This document shows positions 9,799-20,500 of a stretch of DNA of 64,000 bases, piece by piece. Source of the DNA: Gaertneriomyces semiglobifer (Eukaryota; Chytridiomycota; Chytridiomycetes; Spizellomycetales; Spizellomycetaceae); NCBI GenBank assembly GCA_025558075.1, contig JAHLKF010000010.1:1-64000 (forward strand), written 5' to 3'. The notes beneath the pieces were generated by a model, which saw only the letters and a list, made by a program, of their open reading frames with translations, was not told the DNA's origin and did no database searches. The position numbers were made by a program, and so were the translations under genes. How positions within the stretch are numbered: the stretch's first letter is position 1; each line of letters starts with the position of its first letter.

Positions 9799-10275
9799 AT
9801 GCCAGCGACCTTTGACGATCTTCCTGTGGAGCTTCGAAAACTCATTTTCGGGATCCGCGCCAAGGACCATATGTTTGATCGTATTCGGACCTTCGAGAAG
9901 CTTTTTACTCCACAACGTTTACGCACTCATTTTCGAACCCGTCTTGCTCAACGCATTGGTCCCATGGGAAGCTTGTTAGGTCCTGTTCTCGATGAACGAA
10001 CATATGTCACCAAGTTAAGAGGCTCGGGTCTTCGGCGTCGTCGCTATCAAACCTATGTGATTCTCGAAGGTTCTGATAAGCCAAAATTGCTCTACGATGT
10101 GGAACATTACTTTAAGCCTGGTGTACCTTCCGGACACTTGCAATATCAACCTCAAGTCCATTTGCTATTTTGTGCAATATGTGCGTCCCTCTTTGGTACC
10201 ATCATCATGGACTTTGGTCATGACAATCTTCGTTCTTTCTATGGTGAAATGTTGTCTGCGGAGATGGTCTGGTAG
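9799..10275 (+). CDS. Basic 158-aa protein with F-box-like N terminus
   Basis: ATG at 9799, stop at 10273-10275. The N terminus FDDLPVELRKLIFGI matches the first helix of an F-box (LPxELxxxIF), but the rest of an F-box is not obvious. The centre is Arg-rich (RLRTHFRTRLAQRIG; LRRRRYQTY), and the C terminus has a hydrophobic stretch. If the F-box is real it could connect an element product to host ubiquitin ligases. Otherwise this is an unrecognised protein. Confidence 0.5.
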   Translation: MPATFDDLPVELRKLIFGIRAKDHMFDRIRTFEKLFTPQRLRTHFRTRLAQRIGPMGSLLGPVLDERTYVTKLRGSGLRRRRYQTYVILEGSDKPKLLYDVEHYFKPGVPSGHLQYQPQVHLLFCAICASLFGTIIMDFGHDNLRSFYGEMLSAEMVW

Positions 10276-10318
10276 AGCTTTGTTGAAGAATGTTTGTCAA
10301 CGTACAACCTGACTATTT

Positions 10319-10324
10319 AATAAA
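10319..10324 (+). terminator. Poly(A) signal AATAAA
   Basis: Canonical AATAAA 44 nt after the stop codon of the gene at 9799-10275; the likely 3' processing signal of the last element gene. Confidence 0.4.
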
Positions 10325-10542
10325 TGACTCTGTCAGGTAACACCCTCTCAAAATATTCCAAAACCTTCTATGAGTTTCCATAAACGACACCAGAGTGTCC
10401 GAAACTCTTTGTGGCTGTGTGGCGTACTATGAGTCACTCTCTTCCGATCCCTGGGTCGCACGCACAATCCAAACTCTATTTCTTTCACGAAACTTTCATA
10501 CATTTCCATTGTTTCCTTTCTTTTCTATCAAAACGCGCTTTC

Positions 10543-10611
10543 CCGAAATCTATGCAATTTATCCGAAATCTATGCAATTTATCCGAAATCTATGAAATCT
10601 ATCCGAAATTT
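10543..10611. repeat. 20-bp tandem repeat, about 3.4 units
   Basis: Units of ccgaaatctatgcaatttat start at 10543, 10563 and 10583 (the third with two changes), with a partial fourth at 10603. It lies in the gene-free interval after the Polinton-like element. Confidence 0.8.
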
Positions 10612-10779
10612 ACTCCGCTTCCGCACCCACTTTTGCGTTATCGATACCGAAAAAGGTGTTACAAACTATCATGCCCCCTTCTCTCGCGCTATGACATGTG
10701 ACTGGGTGCCCTAACACCCGACACGTGACCTTTTCCGTCGGGTGGTTCTCTTATGCCGGGCATTCAACTGTACTCTTAG

Positions 10780-10909
10780 AACCCTAGACTTGAATACACA
10801 TAAGCTTATTAGAAGGACCAGAGCCTCAGCAGGATCCTCTGCAACAAGAACTTACAACCTTAGACTTGAGAGATAACAGAGCTTATTAGAAGGATCAGAG
10901 CATCAGCAG
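10780..10909. repeat. Imperfect direct duplication, 75-bp period
   Basis: Two copies of about 54 bp, at 10780-10833 and 10855-10909, share cttagactt... and gcttattagaagga(c/t)cagagc(c/a)tcagcag. It lies upstream of the first HNH gene. The interval 10276-11104 holds no convincing gene. Confidence 0.7.
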
Positions 10910-11104
10910 CAACACCCATGACATATATCGACACGCGATTACGTAATCGTCGGCCCGTATTTACCCCCATGGTTTTGCCCCCAAAATGGACACCCTGGGG
11001 AAGGAAGGTCGTCTTTCCAGCCTGCTGCTAACATGTCAAGCGGACTTCTTCTGTTAGAAGAGCCCTGGTTTTGTCGTTTGTCGTTCCTTTTTCGAATCAC
11101 CGCA

Positions 11105-12275
11105 ATGGATTTCATTAGCGTTTCCAGCGTTGCCGGCCGAAACATTGTCGAATTGCCTTGCGCTGCGCCGCCGGCTGCATCGATAATTGACACTATGCTA
11201 AAGTATGTGTTTCCTGCCCTAGAGCACACGCCATTCGGTCTCTCAGTCAAGCTTGCTGTGGGTGATGGATACGAACCGTATTCGCCGGAGTGCGCCAATC
11301 CATGGGACATCATTCTACATCAACCTGGAGACATCATTGCGGATGTGGAGACAGGACCAAGGCTTTATTGTGACATGATCAAATCTCGAGCCGGTACCCC
11401 AGGAGGTGACACTCCCAACAAGTCGGGCAAACGATCTGGGGCGAGCACCCCCGCCAGCTCCTCAAATGGCGGCAACCTTGCTGAAGCTGTGACGGAGAAT
11501 TGGAATACTCGCAACGCCCGAGATGATCTGCAGTCGGCTATGAGAGAGTGGTGCTTACGGCGGGACCAAGCGTGTGTCGTTTCCGGTGAGGTGGAGCCTG
11601 GGAGTTTGGATTGCGCCCATATTTTGAAGCCAGCATATGCCGTGGAATGGGTATTCCTTCTGTAGCTATGCTTTACTTGTTACCAGTGCTACTACTGATT
11701 CTCTTTTATAGTTGGACAACCATCGGCGCCTTTGTGCTTACCTTCCAATGGTTTCTGGACGACATAATAGAGGCATGGATGTTCGCAACGGTATCATGTT
11801 GGGGAAAGGGGTGCATTCCTCGTTTGATGACTTCAAGTTTTCTATTGTGCCTGAAGGCGACGAGGTAAATCGCACCCTTTGAACTATGACATCAATGTAG
11901 AACATTGCTGACCACGGTTCTACATTTTTGTCATAGTTCAAAGTGTTCGTCTTCAAGCTGTCGCACTCCTCCGTGGCGCATGGGGCTAAAATCTTGACGC
12001 CGAGAGTGGATGAGCGATTTTCATATACGAGATATTTTGCGGATCTCTTCCCCGACAAGGCTGTATTTTTAGAGCACTTCCGACAGGCTGTACTCTTCAA
12101 TGCTCGAGGGGCAGCAGATTACCTCGCCTTCTCGGACGACGATGATTACGACAGCGGCGATTCTTTGGAATGGAAGGAGGAATCACATGACTCCGAGATG
12201 GAGGCAAGTGACCCAGACATAAAAGCAGCTGGACCGACTGTTAGTGACTCGACCGCAACTTCTTCCTGGGGGTAA
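11105..12275 (+). CDS. HNH-nuclease-domain protein A, three exons
   Basis: Exons 11105-11650, 11712-11864 and 11937-12275 give 345 aa, all junctions in phase 0. The HNH core spans the first junction: RDQACVVSGEV...CAHILKP at the end of exon 1 and DVRNGIMLGKGVHSSFD in exon 2, as in the HNH_2 type of fungal proteins. A Ser/Gly-rich linker precedes it, and the C-terminal tail is acidic. Such domains cut DNA using a His-metal finger, but the physiological role of these fungal proteins is unclear. Protein B at 15423-16660 has the same architecture and intron positions, so the two are paralogs. The ATG at 11105 was chosen for similarity in length to B; the frame is open upstream. Confidence 0.65.
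11878..11942. repeat. 26-bp inverted repeat filling an intron
   Basis: Arms 11878-11903 (tttgaactatgac...) and 11917-11942 (...gtcatagttcaaa) match at 24 of 26 positions with a 13-nt loop. They occupy most of the second intron (11865-11936) of HNH gene A, and the right arm covers the 3' splice site and the first six bases of exon 3. Confidence 0.75.
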
Positions 12276-12778
12276 TTGGTGCACCCATTATGTGGACGAC
12301 CAGAAACGCGGTTCCGGCTGCAAAACGTTCGACTCAACAGGGACATCGACGGAGTGGGAGATTCACCTCTGAGTGAGTTTCGCTTCCCGAAACCGCCGCT
12401 GGGTGCTTTTGCAGTTTTTTTTGGTTGGCAATGCTCACACGCAGTTGCTGGCCGGTCTCCTTGTCTGGCATGTTAACAGAAGGATCAACGCATAACTGGT
12501 GAGTCCATGCCTCCCGGACCTTTTGTGCCTGCTTGCCTCACCCTCTATCGAACTTCCAGAGCTCGAACAGCAGGTGTCGAGTGTGAAAAGGGAAGCATGT
12601 GCGTGCGTTGAGGACATCAGCAGTTACAGTCGCCCGTGTTTTTATGGATTAGGGGAGAGTGATTAGTGAAGGGCCACACAGTGGCCCGCGATGTGTGAAG
12701 CGCCTGAGAGTGGCTTGATGATTTTCGCTGACGTCGGTTTCTTTTTATCATTCAACCTGGCTACACATGTGACGGTAG

Positions 12779-13079
12779 AAAGGAGCATCACGTCAGAGTC
12801 ATCTTTGCCGAGGGCAAAACAATTACCGAAGAGCTCTCGCGGGAGGTTAGGAAAGGGTTAGACGAGCATGGGTTCGGCGGTTTCGAGGCGGTCGAACAAT
12901 ACACGGTAAGTACGCCGCGCTTTACTCTGGCTTAAGAAAGATTCTCAAGTTGCTAACATGTATCATAGTGCCCGGATGGTAAAGTTGGCGTGGTCGTGCA
13001 CTTTGAGACCCGGAGGCAGGCGGCTACGATGAGGGAATGTGAAAGAGACATTCTGTTTGTAGAGTTATGGAGATTGTGA
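12779..13079 (+). CDS. Two-exon gene fragment, start unresolved
   Basis: The frame HHVRVIFAEGKTITEELSRE... runs to a strong GTAAGT donor at 12906. A 63-nt intron ends in ATCATAG (12968), and exon 2 (12969-13079) continues in phase 0 (CPDGKVGVVVHFETRRQAA) to a TGA. The clean splice sites and amino-acid composition indicate real coding sequence. No in-frame ATG is present before the upstream stop near 12731, so a further 5' exon or truncation is likely. Family not recognised. Confidence 0.35.
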
Positions 13080-14074
13080 GCTTTTGCTGAGACGATGAGG
13101 TTCCTGATAACTTGGAGATTGTGAGCCTGTTCTGAGAACTTAGAGACTGTGAACTTTTATTCTGTGAACGCTCCCAGATCTCAGCAAAAGCTCAAAATCC
13201 CAGCAAACGTTCAGTGATAATGAGTGGGACCAGTTGGGTCGTGAAGGCGGACCCAATCAGAAGATTGTTGAGTGAGGATGAATGGGATCAGTTGGGTCAC
13301 GACTTTGACAAAGTCGGGCTTTGCATTCAAGAATTCTGAGCTCACATTAGCTCACCACGTCAGCAGCTGACGAGGATGGAGCTGTCACAGGGAACCTGCC
13401 GAATGGAATCGGGAAGAGCACCGGTGTTCCGCTGGTAGAGAAGTACATTCTTATTCTAGCGCCAGCAACGATATGTGCCAAATACGAGAGGAACTATCGG
13501 AGAGAACATAACGGGCTCAAGACTCGGAAGAGGTTAATGAAGTGAAGGGGTTTGTGCAATCCGCGTTCTTGGCAATGTCTATGAAGGGCGCTTTATGGTG
13601 CTGTTGGTGTCGGCACGCTTACAGAACTCTTTTCAAGAGTTATGACTTAACAGAAACCTAAAGTTTCTTCACGTTCAAGAACGGCTTCCTCTCCTTCTGT
13701 GATGTCTCTGAAACGGACTACCGTGGCAGGCGGATATGGCGGATTTCCGCATGATGAACAAGTATAATGGGATGTCTGCCTCGCTGCCCGAATGCTTCTT
13801 CTGTTCTACATCTTCGTGTAAAGTGTCGTTCTACATGAATACATACGCATCTTAACATATCGCTGGAATGTTGGAGTAGTTTTAACGTTGAGGACGTTGT
13901 CTGGCATGTAGGTAAAGGTTTGCCCACTGCATTTTCAGAAACAGAGGTACCGTTGTTGATACAAGACTCGTGTTCTGAAGTAGCTGCCCATTGCCGTGGA
14001 TGGCGGGATAAGCGGGACGACATGTGACTGGGTTTCGTTAGTATTTAGCGCACTAGTTTTGCATACGAGATTTG
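13080..14074. other. No convincing gene
   Basis: The interval contains short imperfect direct repeats (for example ga(g/a)tggga(c/t)cagttgggtc near 13220 and 13280; tggagattgtgagc near 13068 and 13112) and scattered short frames, but nothing with motif or splice support. Confidence 0.4.
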
Positions 14075-14946
14075 CTAGTTATCTTGTTCGCTTGCAAGAA
14101 TGCTTTCGATGCACTCGCCAAAGTCTTCGAACGTTGTAATATCTTCAACACCTTCATCATCCCCTGGTCGCCATTTTCCGGTTCTGACCAAAAAACCCAA
14201 CATCCCGCACTGCATCGCACCGACAACGTCGTCTCTAACATCATCCCCAATCATGGCGACTTGATCAGCAGGAAGTTGCAATTCGTTCAAGGCCGTCCGG
14301 AAGAAGGACGGCGAAGGCTTCCCGATGACCTCGGCAGTTCGCCCCGTCGCACATTCCAGGGCGCTCACAAATGCTCCTGGTCCAAGGCTCAACCCATCTG
14401 CCGCCTTGAGTACCTTGCTTTATGAATCGCAATCAGTGGCACATCCTTGTTGTCCATCAAGGTCCGAAATGCTTTGTTTAGCTCATGATAGGCAAATTTC
14501 TTGGCAGCCAGACCAATGACGACAGCATTTGGATTCGAGCAATCCAGACCAGCAAACTCGCTCTCAGCGTCATCGCTCAGGAACAACATGGGCCGGAGTC
14601 CTCGGGCAGCGATGAGGTTGCGGGCAGCGGTCAGGCTTGTGATAACCTAGCAGCCGTGCATTGACTTGGGCACTCGCGCCTCTTCTCCTATTCAACAATT
14701 CCTCCTACCTCTTGTTCGGATATGTCCAATCAAAGTTTCGCGACTTTCTTTGGTGGTGTTGGTCAAAAAGCGCACTTGAATGTTGCTCTCACGAAGTTTC
14801 TTCAGCGCCTCTATAGCGCCTGGAACGGGTTCGGAATCCACATGTAGGGTCCTTTGGATTGTTTTCATTAACCGTCATGGCAAAATGGGGTTCCAATCGG
14901 CGTACTCGTACCCAGAAAGATCGATCAAAATGCCGCTGGGTCGCAT
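14075..14946 (-). pseudogene. HDHD2-type HAD phosphatase, probably broken
   Basis: Exon 1 (14946-14912) ends in GILIDLSG; a 60-nt intron follows, and exon 2 (14851-14709) continues TLHVDSEPVPGA...VRFLTNTTKES, giving HAD motifs I and II. Exon 3 starts at 14646 (SLTAARNLI...NAVVIGLA). A final segment has GKPSPSFFR and the acid motif GDDVRDDVVGA. The whole follows the HDHD2/LHPP-like family closely. The frame does not carry through the 14709/14646 junction, and a second one-base break occurs near 14415 (HKARY to LGPGAFV). The two breaks make it a likely pseudogene, unless they are assembly errors. It lies between the two HNH paralogs. Confidence 0.7.
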
Positions 14947-15422
14947 GGTATGGTAGAGGGAGAGCAAAGATCCATCCAGCAAGGAGTGCTGGAGAAGTAA
15001 TGGGTGAACGGACTGAGTAGATCGCCGAACTCGGCCAAACCGCGTGAGACAGTATCTGATAGCGTGCTTGGGCTGAGGGTACGCGGGTGACGGCCTCCAG
15101 ATCCCTGCATCTTCGAAATACAGGAAGCAACACTCATACTTTGGGTATACTTTCTTTATGACTTCTCCGTGACATAAGGTACAACTTGGAAGATTTTGCT
15201 AGGGACAATATTTCTTGCCATAGTGCACGCTGGTCGCCATGAAGCTTCCCGAACAAATTCAGTAATTACAGTGCAACGATCTTTTGAAGGATGCAAATGC
15301 TATCAGTGATGATCCTGATCGGAGTTGTTGCAATGGTTGCTCCACGACCAACCCGCGAATGCTAGCCGCATGGAATATTGCTCTTGAGGTCCTCCAATCT
15401 TACATTGCTAGTACGTACACTG

Positions 15423-16660
15423 TCAAACTAGAAATGATTCATCCACTAACGTATCGCTGCTCTCCAGCGCTCTCAAGATGACCTTATCTTCTAAAGGTAA
15501 ACCCTCGAGGTCGCTCTCCTCTTCTTCGTCGACGCACAACATCTCATCGTCGGATGGTGGCAGGTCGTCGAAAGGTCTCCTGCCGGCAGCGATGAAGTTG
15601 CGCTTGACTGCCTCTTTGAAGTGTTCCCTGAAAAACTCTGGAGGTGGGAACTGGCTGATAAAATGCTCTTCGCTGCCTGGAAAATCCATAGGGTTTGGCA
15701 TTCTGATGGGAACATCCGCAGCGACAGCCCCACGCTTGAAGCAGTATGTTCGTAACTGTGGGAAATAGTCAAATGAGATGCGAAAATTGTATTTCGAACC
15801 TCAACTGAACGCATACCTCCCCGGACGCCGACGCGATAATAGACCAATGGAAACGATCCCACATTGTGTGCAATGTGGATACCAGCATGAAACCGTTGCG
15901 CACATCATACCCTTCAGCACGGTCAACCAGCCCACTGCGCCTTATGATGGTTGGTATGCGTAGGAGAAGACGCCGCATATTGCGATTCTGGGAGAACTGT
16001 TGAACAGATAAAATACGACCGTACGCGTGGCAAGTTAATGGGACGCGAAGGGTTTGATCATAAAGCAAAGTGATAACATACAAGTTCGTCGGCGTATTCT
16101 GGTGTCATAACATGGGCACATTGGAGACGCTCACTCTCCGGATCGCCCGTAATACAGCACCGTTGATCACGGGCATAGCAAAGGGCCCTCAACTTCGCCT
16201 GGAACGACTCGCGATCGGCTCTCGGATCGCGGCGACGACGCAATGCTCGGGCGACATTGGCAGGGGTGATCGGCGGAGTGGATGAATGAGTGGTCGTCGG
16301 TGGTGTCGTCGGAGTGGATGGATAACTGGGTGTTTCGGATGCGGGAGTTGTGCTGCGGCTGTTGGGGTTCCACAACGGATTCGGTGACGCCGCTTCACCA
16401 AGTTGCTCTTTGATCAATCCCCCAATAACAACGCGCAGAAACGAGGATGAGTATATTTGATGGACATCAAGCGGCTCACAAGGGCCAGTCGCAGTAGTGG
16501 CTGCGTGCAGTGTGTATGCAAGTGCGGAGAGCGTCGGATACAGACATTCCAGCATTGACACGATTAGATAGCCAGGGGTTACTTGGTCGACCTCCAGGTC
16601 TCCCAGCTCATGCGTAGCTGACGAGCCAACGCCATCGCTCAACTCAAATACCAATCGCAT
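15423..16660 (-). CDS. HNH-nuclease-domain protein B, three exons
   Basis: Exons 16660-16082, 15996-15817 and 15755-15423 give 363 aa; introns of 85 and 61 nt have GTATGT/GTATGC donors and CAG acceptors, all phase 0. Exon 1 carries a Pro/Thr-rich linker, then RDQRCCITGDPESERLQCAHV. Exon 2 has YDVRNGFMLVSTLHTMWD, the second half of the HNH core. Exon 3 ends in an acidic tail (CVDEEEESDLEG). Intron positions match protein A exactly relative to the domain. It is oriented toward protein A with the HAD pseudogene between. The interval 14947-15422 holds no other supported gene. Confidence 0.68.
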
Positions 16661-17103
16661 TGTAAATATTAACCAGAAGGAAACGATGGTATTTATCCTG
16701 TTGAGACGAATTCAAATAGTTACTTCCACAAATATTCTTTTGTAAGTGGCGTTCTATGTAAACAACTCAAAAAGTTTTCGCTTCGCTTGCATGTTTGCAC
16801 TAGGCTTACAAGTCACACTTGAAATTCACTCGCCAACGCGATTTCACGGATTTCGCGGATTTCGCACGCACACACTACGATATATACTCAGGAATGCTAT
16901 TCTACTCAAAAGTTGAATCAGGAGCACTGTGCTGAGAGAGGTTTGAAGGGCTATCAAACTCTTCTGAGAAATGATCTGCCCTAAACTGACTCAAACACAG
17001 TGCGAAAGAAGTTTCATGTCACTTGCTCATTTTGTCAAACGACTGAAGACAGTCTCTTGCCCGGTTTTCACAATCTGACCACAACACCTGCTCTACCTAC
17101 TCT
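16661..17103. other. No convincing gene
   Basis: AT-rich spacer between HNH gene B and the left inverted repeat. It would contain the HNH B promoter; I see no ORF or RNA gene in it. Confidence 0.5.
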
Positions 17104-17157
17104 GTTAACATCGACTGTTGCTTTAACACAATCCGCTCTATAGATCTACCCACTCTC
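17104..17157 (+). repeat. Left inverted repeat arm
   Basis: Begins gttaacatcgactgttgctt and contains the palindrome tagatcta; ends cccactctc. Its inverted partner is at 21148-21201, differing at four positions. Confidence 0.85.
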
Positions 17158-17284
17158 CGCTCTCCAAGAAAACGACTCGGTATGCTGTTCTGTAAGATGT
17201 CTAATTGTGAAGGGATCTTGACTGACTGCTCACGCGTACGCTCTTTCATGGTGCTGGAGGACAAAAGGCCGATGTGCTGATGCA

Positions 17285-17500
17285 TATGTGCTACTCTTAC
17301 TTGCTACGTGCTACTCCTACTTGCTACGTCCTACCCCTACGTGCTACTCCTACTTGCTACGTGCTACGTCCTGCTCCTATGTGCTACTCCTACATCCTAC
17401 GTGCTACGTGCTACGTGCTACGGCCTACTCTTACGTGCTACTCCTACTTCTATCTGCTACGTGCTACTCCTACATGCTACTCCTACAACGCGCTACGGGG
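17285..17500. repeat. Degenerate minisatellite of 10/20-bp units
   Basis: Repeated variants of tgctactcctacttgctacg, mixed with tgctacg units, cover about 200 bp just beyond the 3' end of the GIY-YIG gene and inside the left arm. Confidence 0.85.
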
Positions 17501-20500
17501 CATTGGGAGAAGGGGCAGCCAGATCAACCTCGGAATAGTCGTACGTTCGTCGACGATTGCTTGATGGCAACCGAACCTGACGAGATTCGGTCGTGGTGCC
17601 TGGTCGTAAGAATTTCAAATTTGCGACTATATGACGCACGTTTCGACCGTACGTTGGTCCTGGAGTGAACCACACTTTCCATTCCAAATAGTATGGATGG
17701 TCATGTCGATCCTCCAAGTATTGATTGAATTTTGACACCAGCGAAGCAGACGCAAGACCAGGTGCGCGCGACGGGTCCGCAAGATTAAAGGTGCCTCCAG
17801 CTGCATACTCCTCATTGAGAAAGTCACGTAAGAGAGCAGCTGCGTCATTTGGGTTAATGGGCAGTTGACGGTTTGCATGACTTGGGCCGTGCTGCTGCTT
17901 GATCATTCCACGTCCCTTTGGCATGGCCATTGGAACAGGTGCTGCTGTTGTGGTATTGTTGTTACTGGTCCCGAGGATACGACTTAGCACCGAGCTCCGG
18001 CGCCTTTGCAAGGCAGGCGCGTTAGCCCTCCAACATCTGTCCAAAGCCGCCGATTGTGCATGAAAAAGAAAGTCATTTCGGCTGAATACTCCTTGGTTTG
18101 ACCCATATCCCGGTCTCGTGATGACGTTCCCAGTACCATCTGTCAAGCCAATACCGTTGGCTAAGAATCGCACGATGCGAACATCGTCTTTTGTCAACGG
18201 AACCATTGCTTTTGGCAATTGGATCAAAAAGACAATGTCTGTTGCTGGCACGGTGCTCACGTCCCTCCAACGCAGCACCATTGTGCCCTTTGCTTGAATG
18301 ACAACTTGGGTGCCTTCTAGATTCTCGTGAAATTCATACAGAGGGCCCCTCAATGCATTTACCCTCCTCTGCCGTTGTCTTTCAGGCGTAAAGAAATCGT
18401 CAGGTAGGAACGAAGCCATGTGACGACTCTTGGCCCGCAGTGCCTCATCTACCAAGTTACGGTCATTCATCCACTCATCATCGTCAACAGCAACACCTTG
18501 CGGCCGGAACATTCTGATTGCATTTATCACTGACTGTGATAAGCCAGCAATCGGCCGCAAATATTGTGTCCGGTTGAGGGAACTGGCATAGTAAAACATG
18601 CCTTCGTCCAAGCTCATCGCCCACCGTTTCCAAACTCTCTCCCGATTAGTCGTGTTGGGTGGCACGTGCAGCATCACATCCGGCAACTGCATTTTCCATA
18701 GCCCATCAACTTGCTGTCGGCGCTCGTTGCTTCTACCTGCCCCTACTGCTTGCTGACCCCGTAACATGCGCTCTTTTGAACGTTCACTCATTAACGCACG
18801 AACCTGTGGTGTGAATTCAGGAATCGATGCATGTCCTCTGACTGCACGAAGGTCTTGTTGATATGTCTGCAAGTCCTGTTTCGCCCCTTCCAAGTGTTTG
18901 TACAAATTTTTGAGCGGCACGTTCCCCATGTTATCATCGTACCTACAGTGATGGTACAGTGCGTTCACCAACGTGTCATGGTCCCCGGGCGTTCCAGAAG
19001 ATGCCGCTTGGCCTGCGAGAATCAGCGCTTGATTCAGAATGTAAATCGACAGTTGCCAGGTCAAGTCATACACTCGGCGTAGCTGTACTGGTTGTTGTCC
19101 ATACTTGTCGTAGCCGGGATGAAGGTGCGGGATCATGATGAAACTGAATCCTGCTGGCGGAGTAGTCTGGGCCGAATCAAAAAGCCAATCTTGGTCAGCA
19201 TACGTTTGAATACTTGGAATTCCAACTTGAGAAATGTAGTTTTGTGAGGGCAAGCCAGAAGTATGAATAAAATTGGCCTTTGCACAAGACGACGGCAACT
19301 GTCCCATTGATAGCACAACTAGTGGACGCGTGATCCGAAGGTACATTGTCACCAGTTCCAGGATGGCGGCGATGTTTCGATGAACCAGCCAGGGATAAAC
19401 ATCGATGAATGACAACGTTCTCGTCTCAAATGTTCCATCCCATCGCATTTGGTTCTTCTCATAAGCTTCTAACCGGCTGAGAAAATCCTTGACTAAATGG
19501 CCAGCTCTCGAGCGACCACCGAAAAACGATGAACAACCAAAGTAATCTTCACGGGTGATATCCTTGCCAAGAATAGTCCCAATGACATGTCCGTGACACA
19601 GATATGGCATCGCTTGTTGCTTTAACATCTCCATGTACCCCACCGGAATTGGGTGAAGAGCAGTACCAGTTTCGGCTGGGTGGTTTTCAGCGTAAAGCTC
19701 CAACTCCGTTATCCAGCCATCAATGCTACGAACCATTTCGTCCGGTGCCACCTCTAGTGTTTGAGCAAACGACGTGAAAAAGCTTGTGCCTAGGTTCGTG
19801 AACAATACGTGGTCTGCGATCGAGGGCACGTATGATGCATAAAAGCCTCCTGATTGCTGGTTCAACAAAGTCCGCTTGTCAAAGTAGGCAATGATTGCAC
19901 GTTCCCGGTCATCCCGGACTTCGGGGCTTGCAAAGGATGGGAGTCGCGCGGCTTGAATCTCATAGGTCCGGCCGGCAGCATAACTATCAGGGGCGTGCTG
20001 TTCCAAAGCAGTCAAAAACTCTGGCAACATTCCACTATTTCTTGAAATGGAATCCTCGATGAAACGCTGGTGAGGCGTGGTAGGTGCCATGCACTTTCCG
20101 ACGTATCGGATGTGAAAGACTGTATCCGGATTGGTGGCCAACTGAATGGTACCAAGCCAGTTCCAAGCTTCTGGAGGTGTAATACCATCTTCCTCCCAGG
20201 TGGCAACAATATGGGCAAGGTCGGTGGCAGTGATTGGCCAGCTGCGAATGTAAAAGAGCTCCGTGCCGTCTTCAACGCTCCCAGAAGTGGGCTCTTCAGT
20301 GGACTCGACCAACTTGAGGGTGTTTATCATATCCTTGTCGGACACTTGCAACTGGTTCCGCATCAATTCGAGAGCACAAGCACGCAAACGGTCACCATTG
20401 CGACTGAGACCTTGACAGAGAAAAGCTGTCAAAGCCGGAACCATCCGATCGACCGACAAGTGGTCAGTGATCATCCTGTTGATGATGACATCGTGAATGT

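Larger units (their letters stand above)
1..10324. mobile_element. Polinton/Maverick-like element, right-hand part (left end outside window)
   Basis: A packaging ATPase of the A32/FtsK-HerA type and a protein-primed family B DNA polymerase lie within 6 kb of each other, amid compact genes on both strands with short spacers. This pairing is the hallmark of Polintons and related adintovirus-like elements. No double-jelly-roll capsid, adenovirus-type protease or integrase ORF is visible, so these are either left of position 1 or lost. The right boundary is not defined by a recognised terminal repeat. The last element-like gene ends at 10275 and is followed by a poly(A) signal and short tandem repeats. 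The polymerase is broken while several other genes remain open, so this is an integrated and partly decayed copy. Confidence 0.72.

Noticed and set aside
10692..14034. Shared 15-bp word gacatgtgactgggt at about 10692 and 14019 as element ends
   Set aside because: No extended similarity, wrong orientation for terminal inverted repeats and no link to gene boundaries.
17285..17500. CRISPR-like array
   Set aside because: Units are contiguous and degenerate with no unique spacers; it is a minisatellite in a eukaryotic genome.
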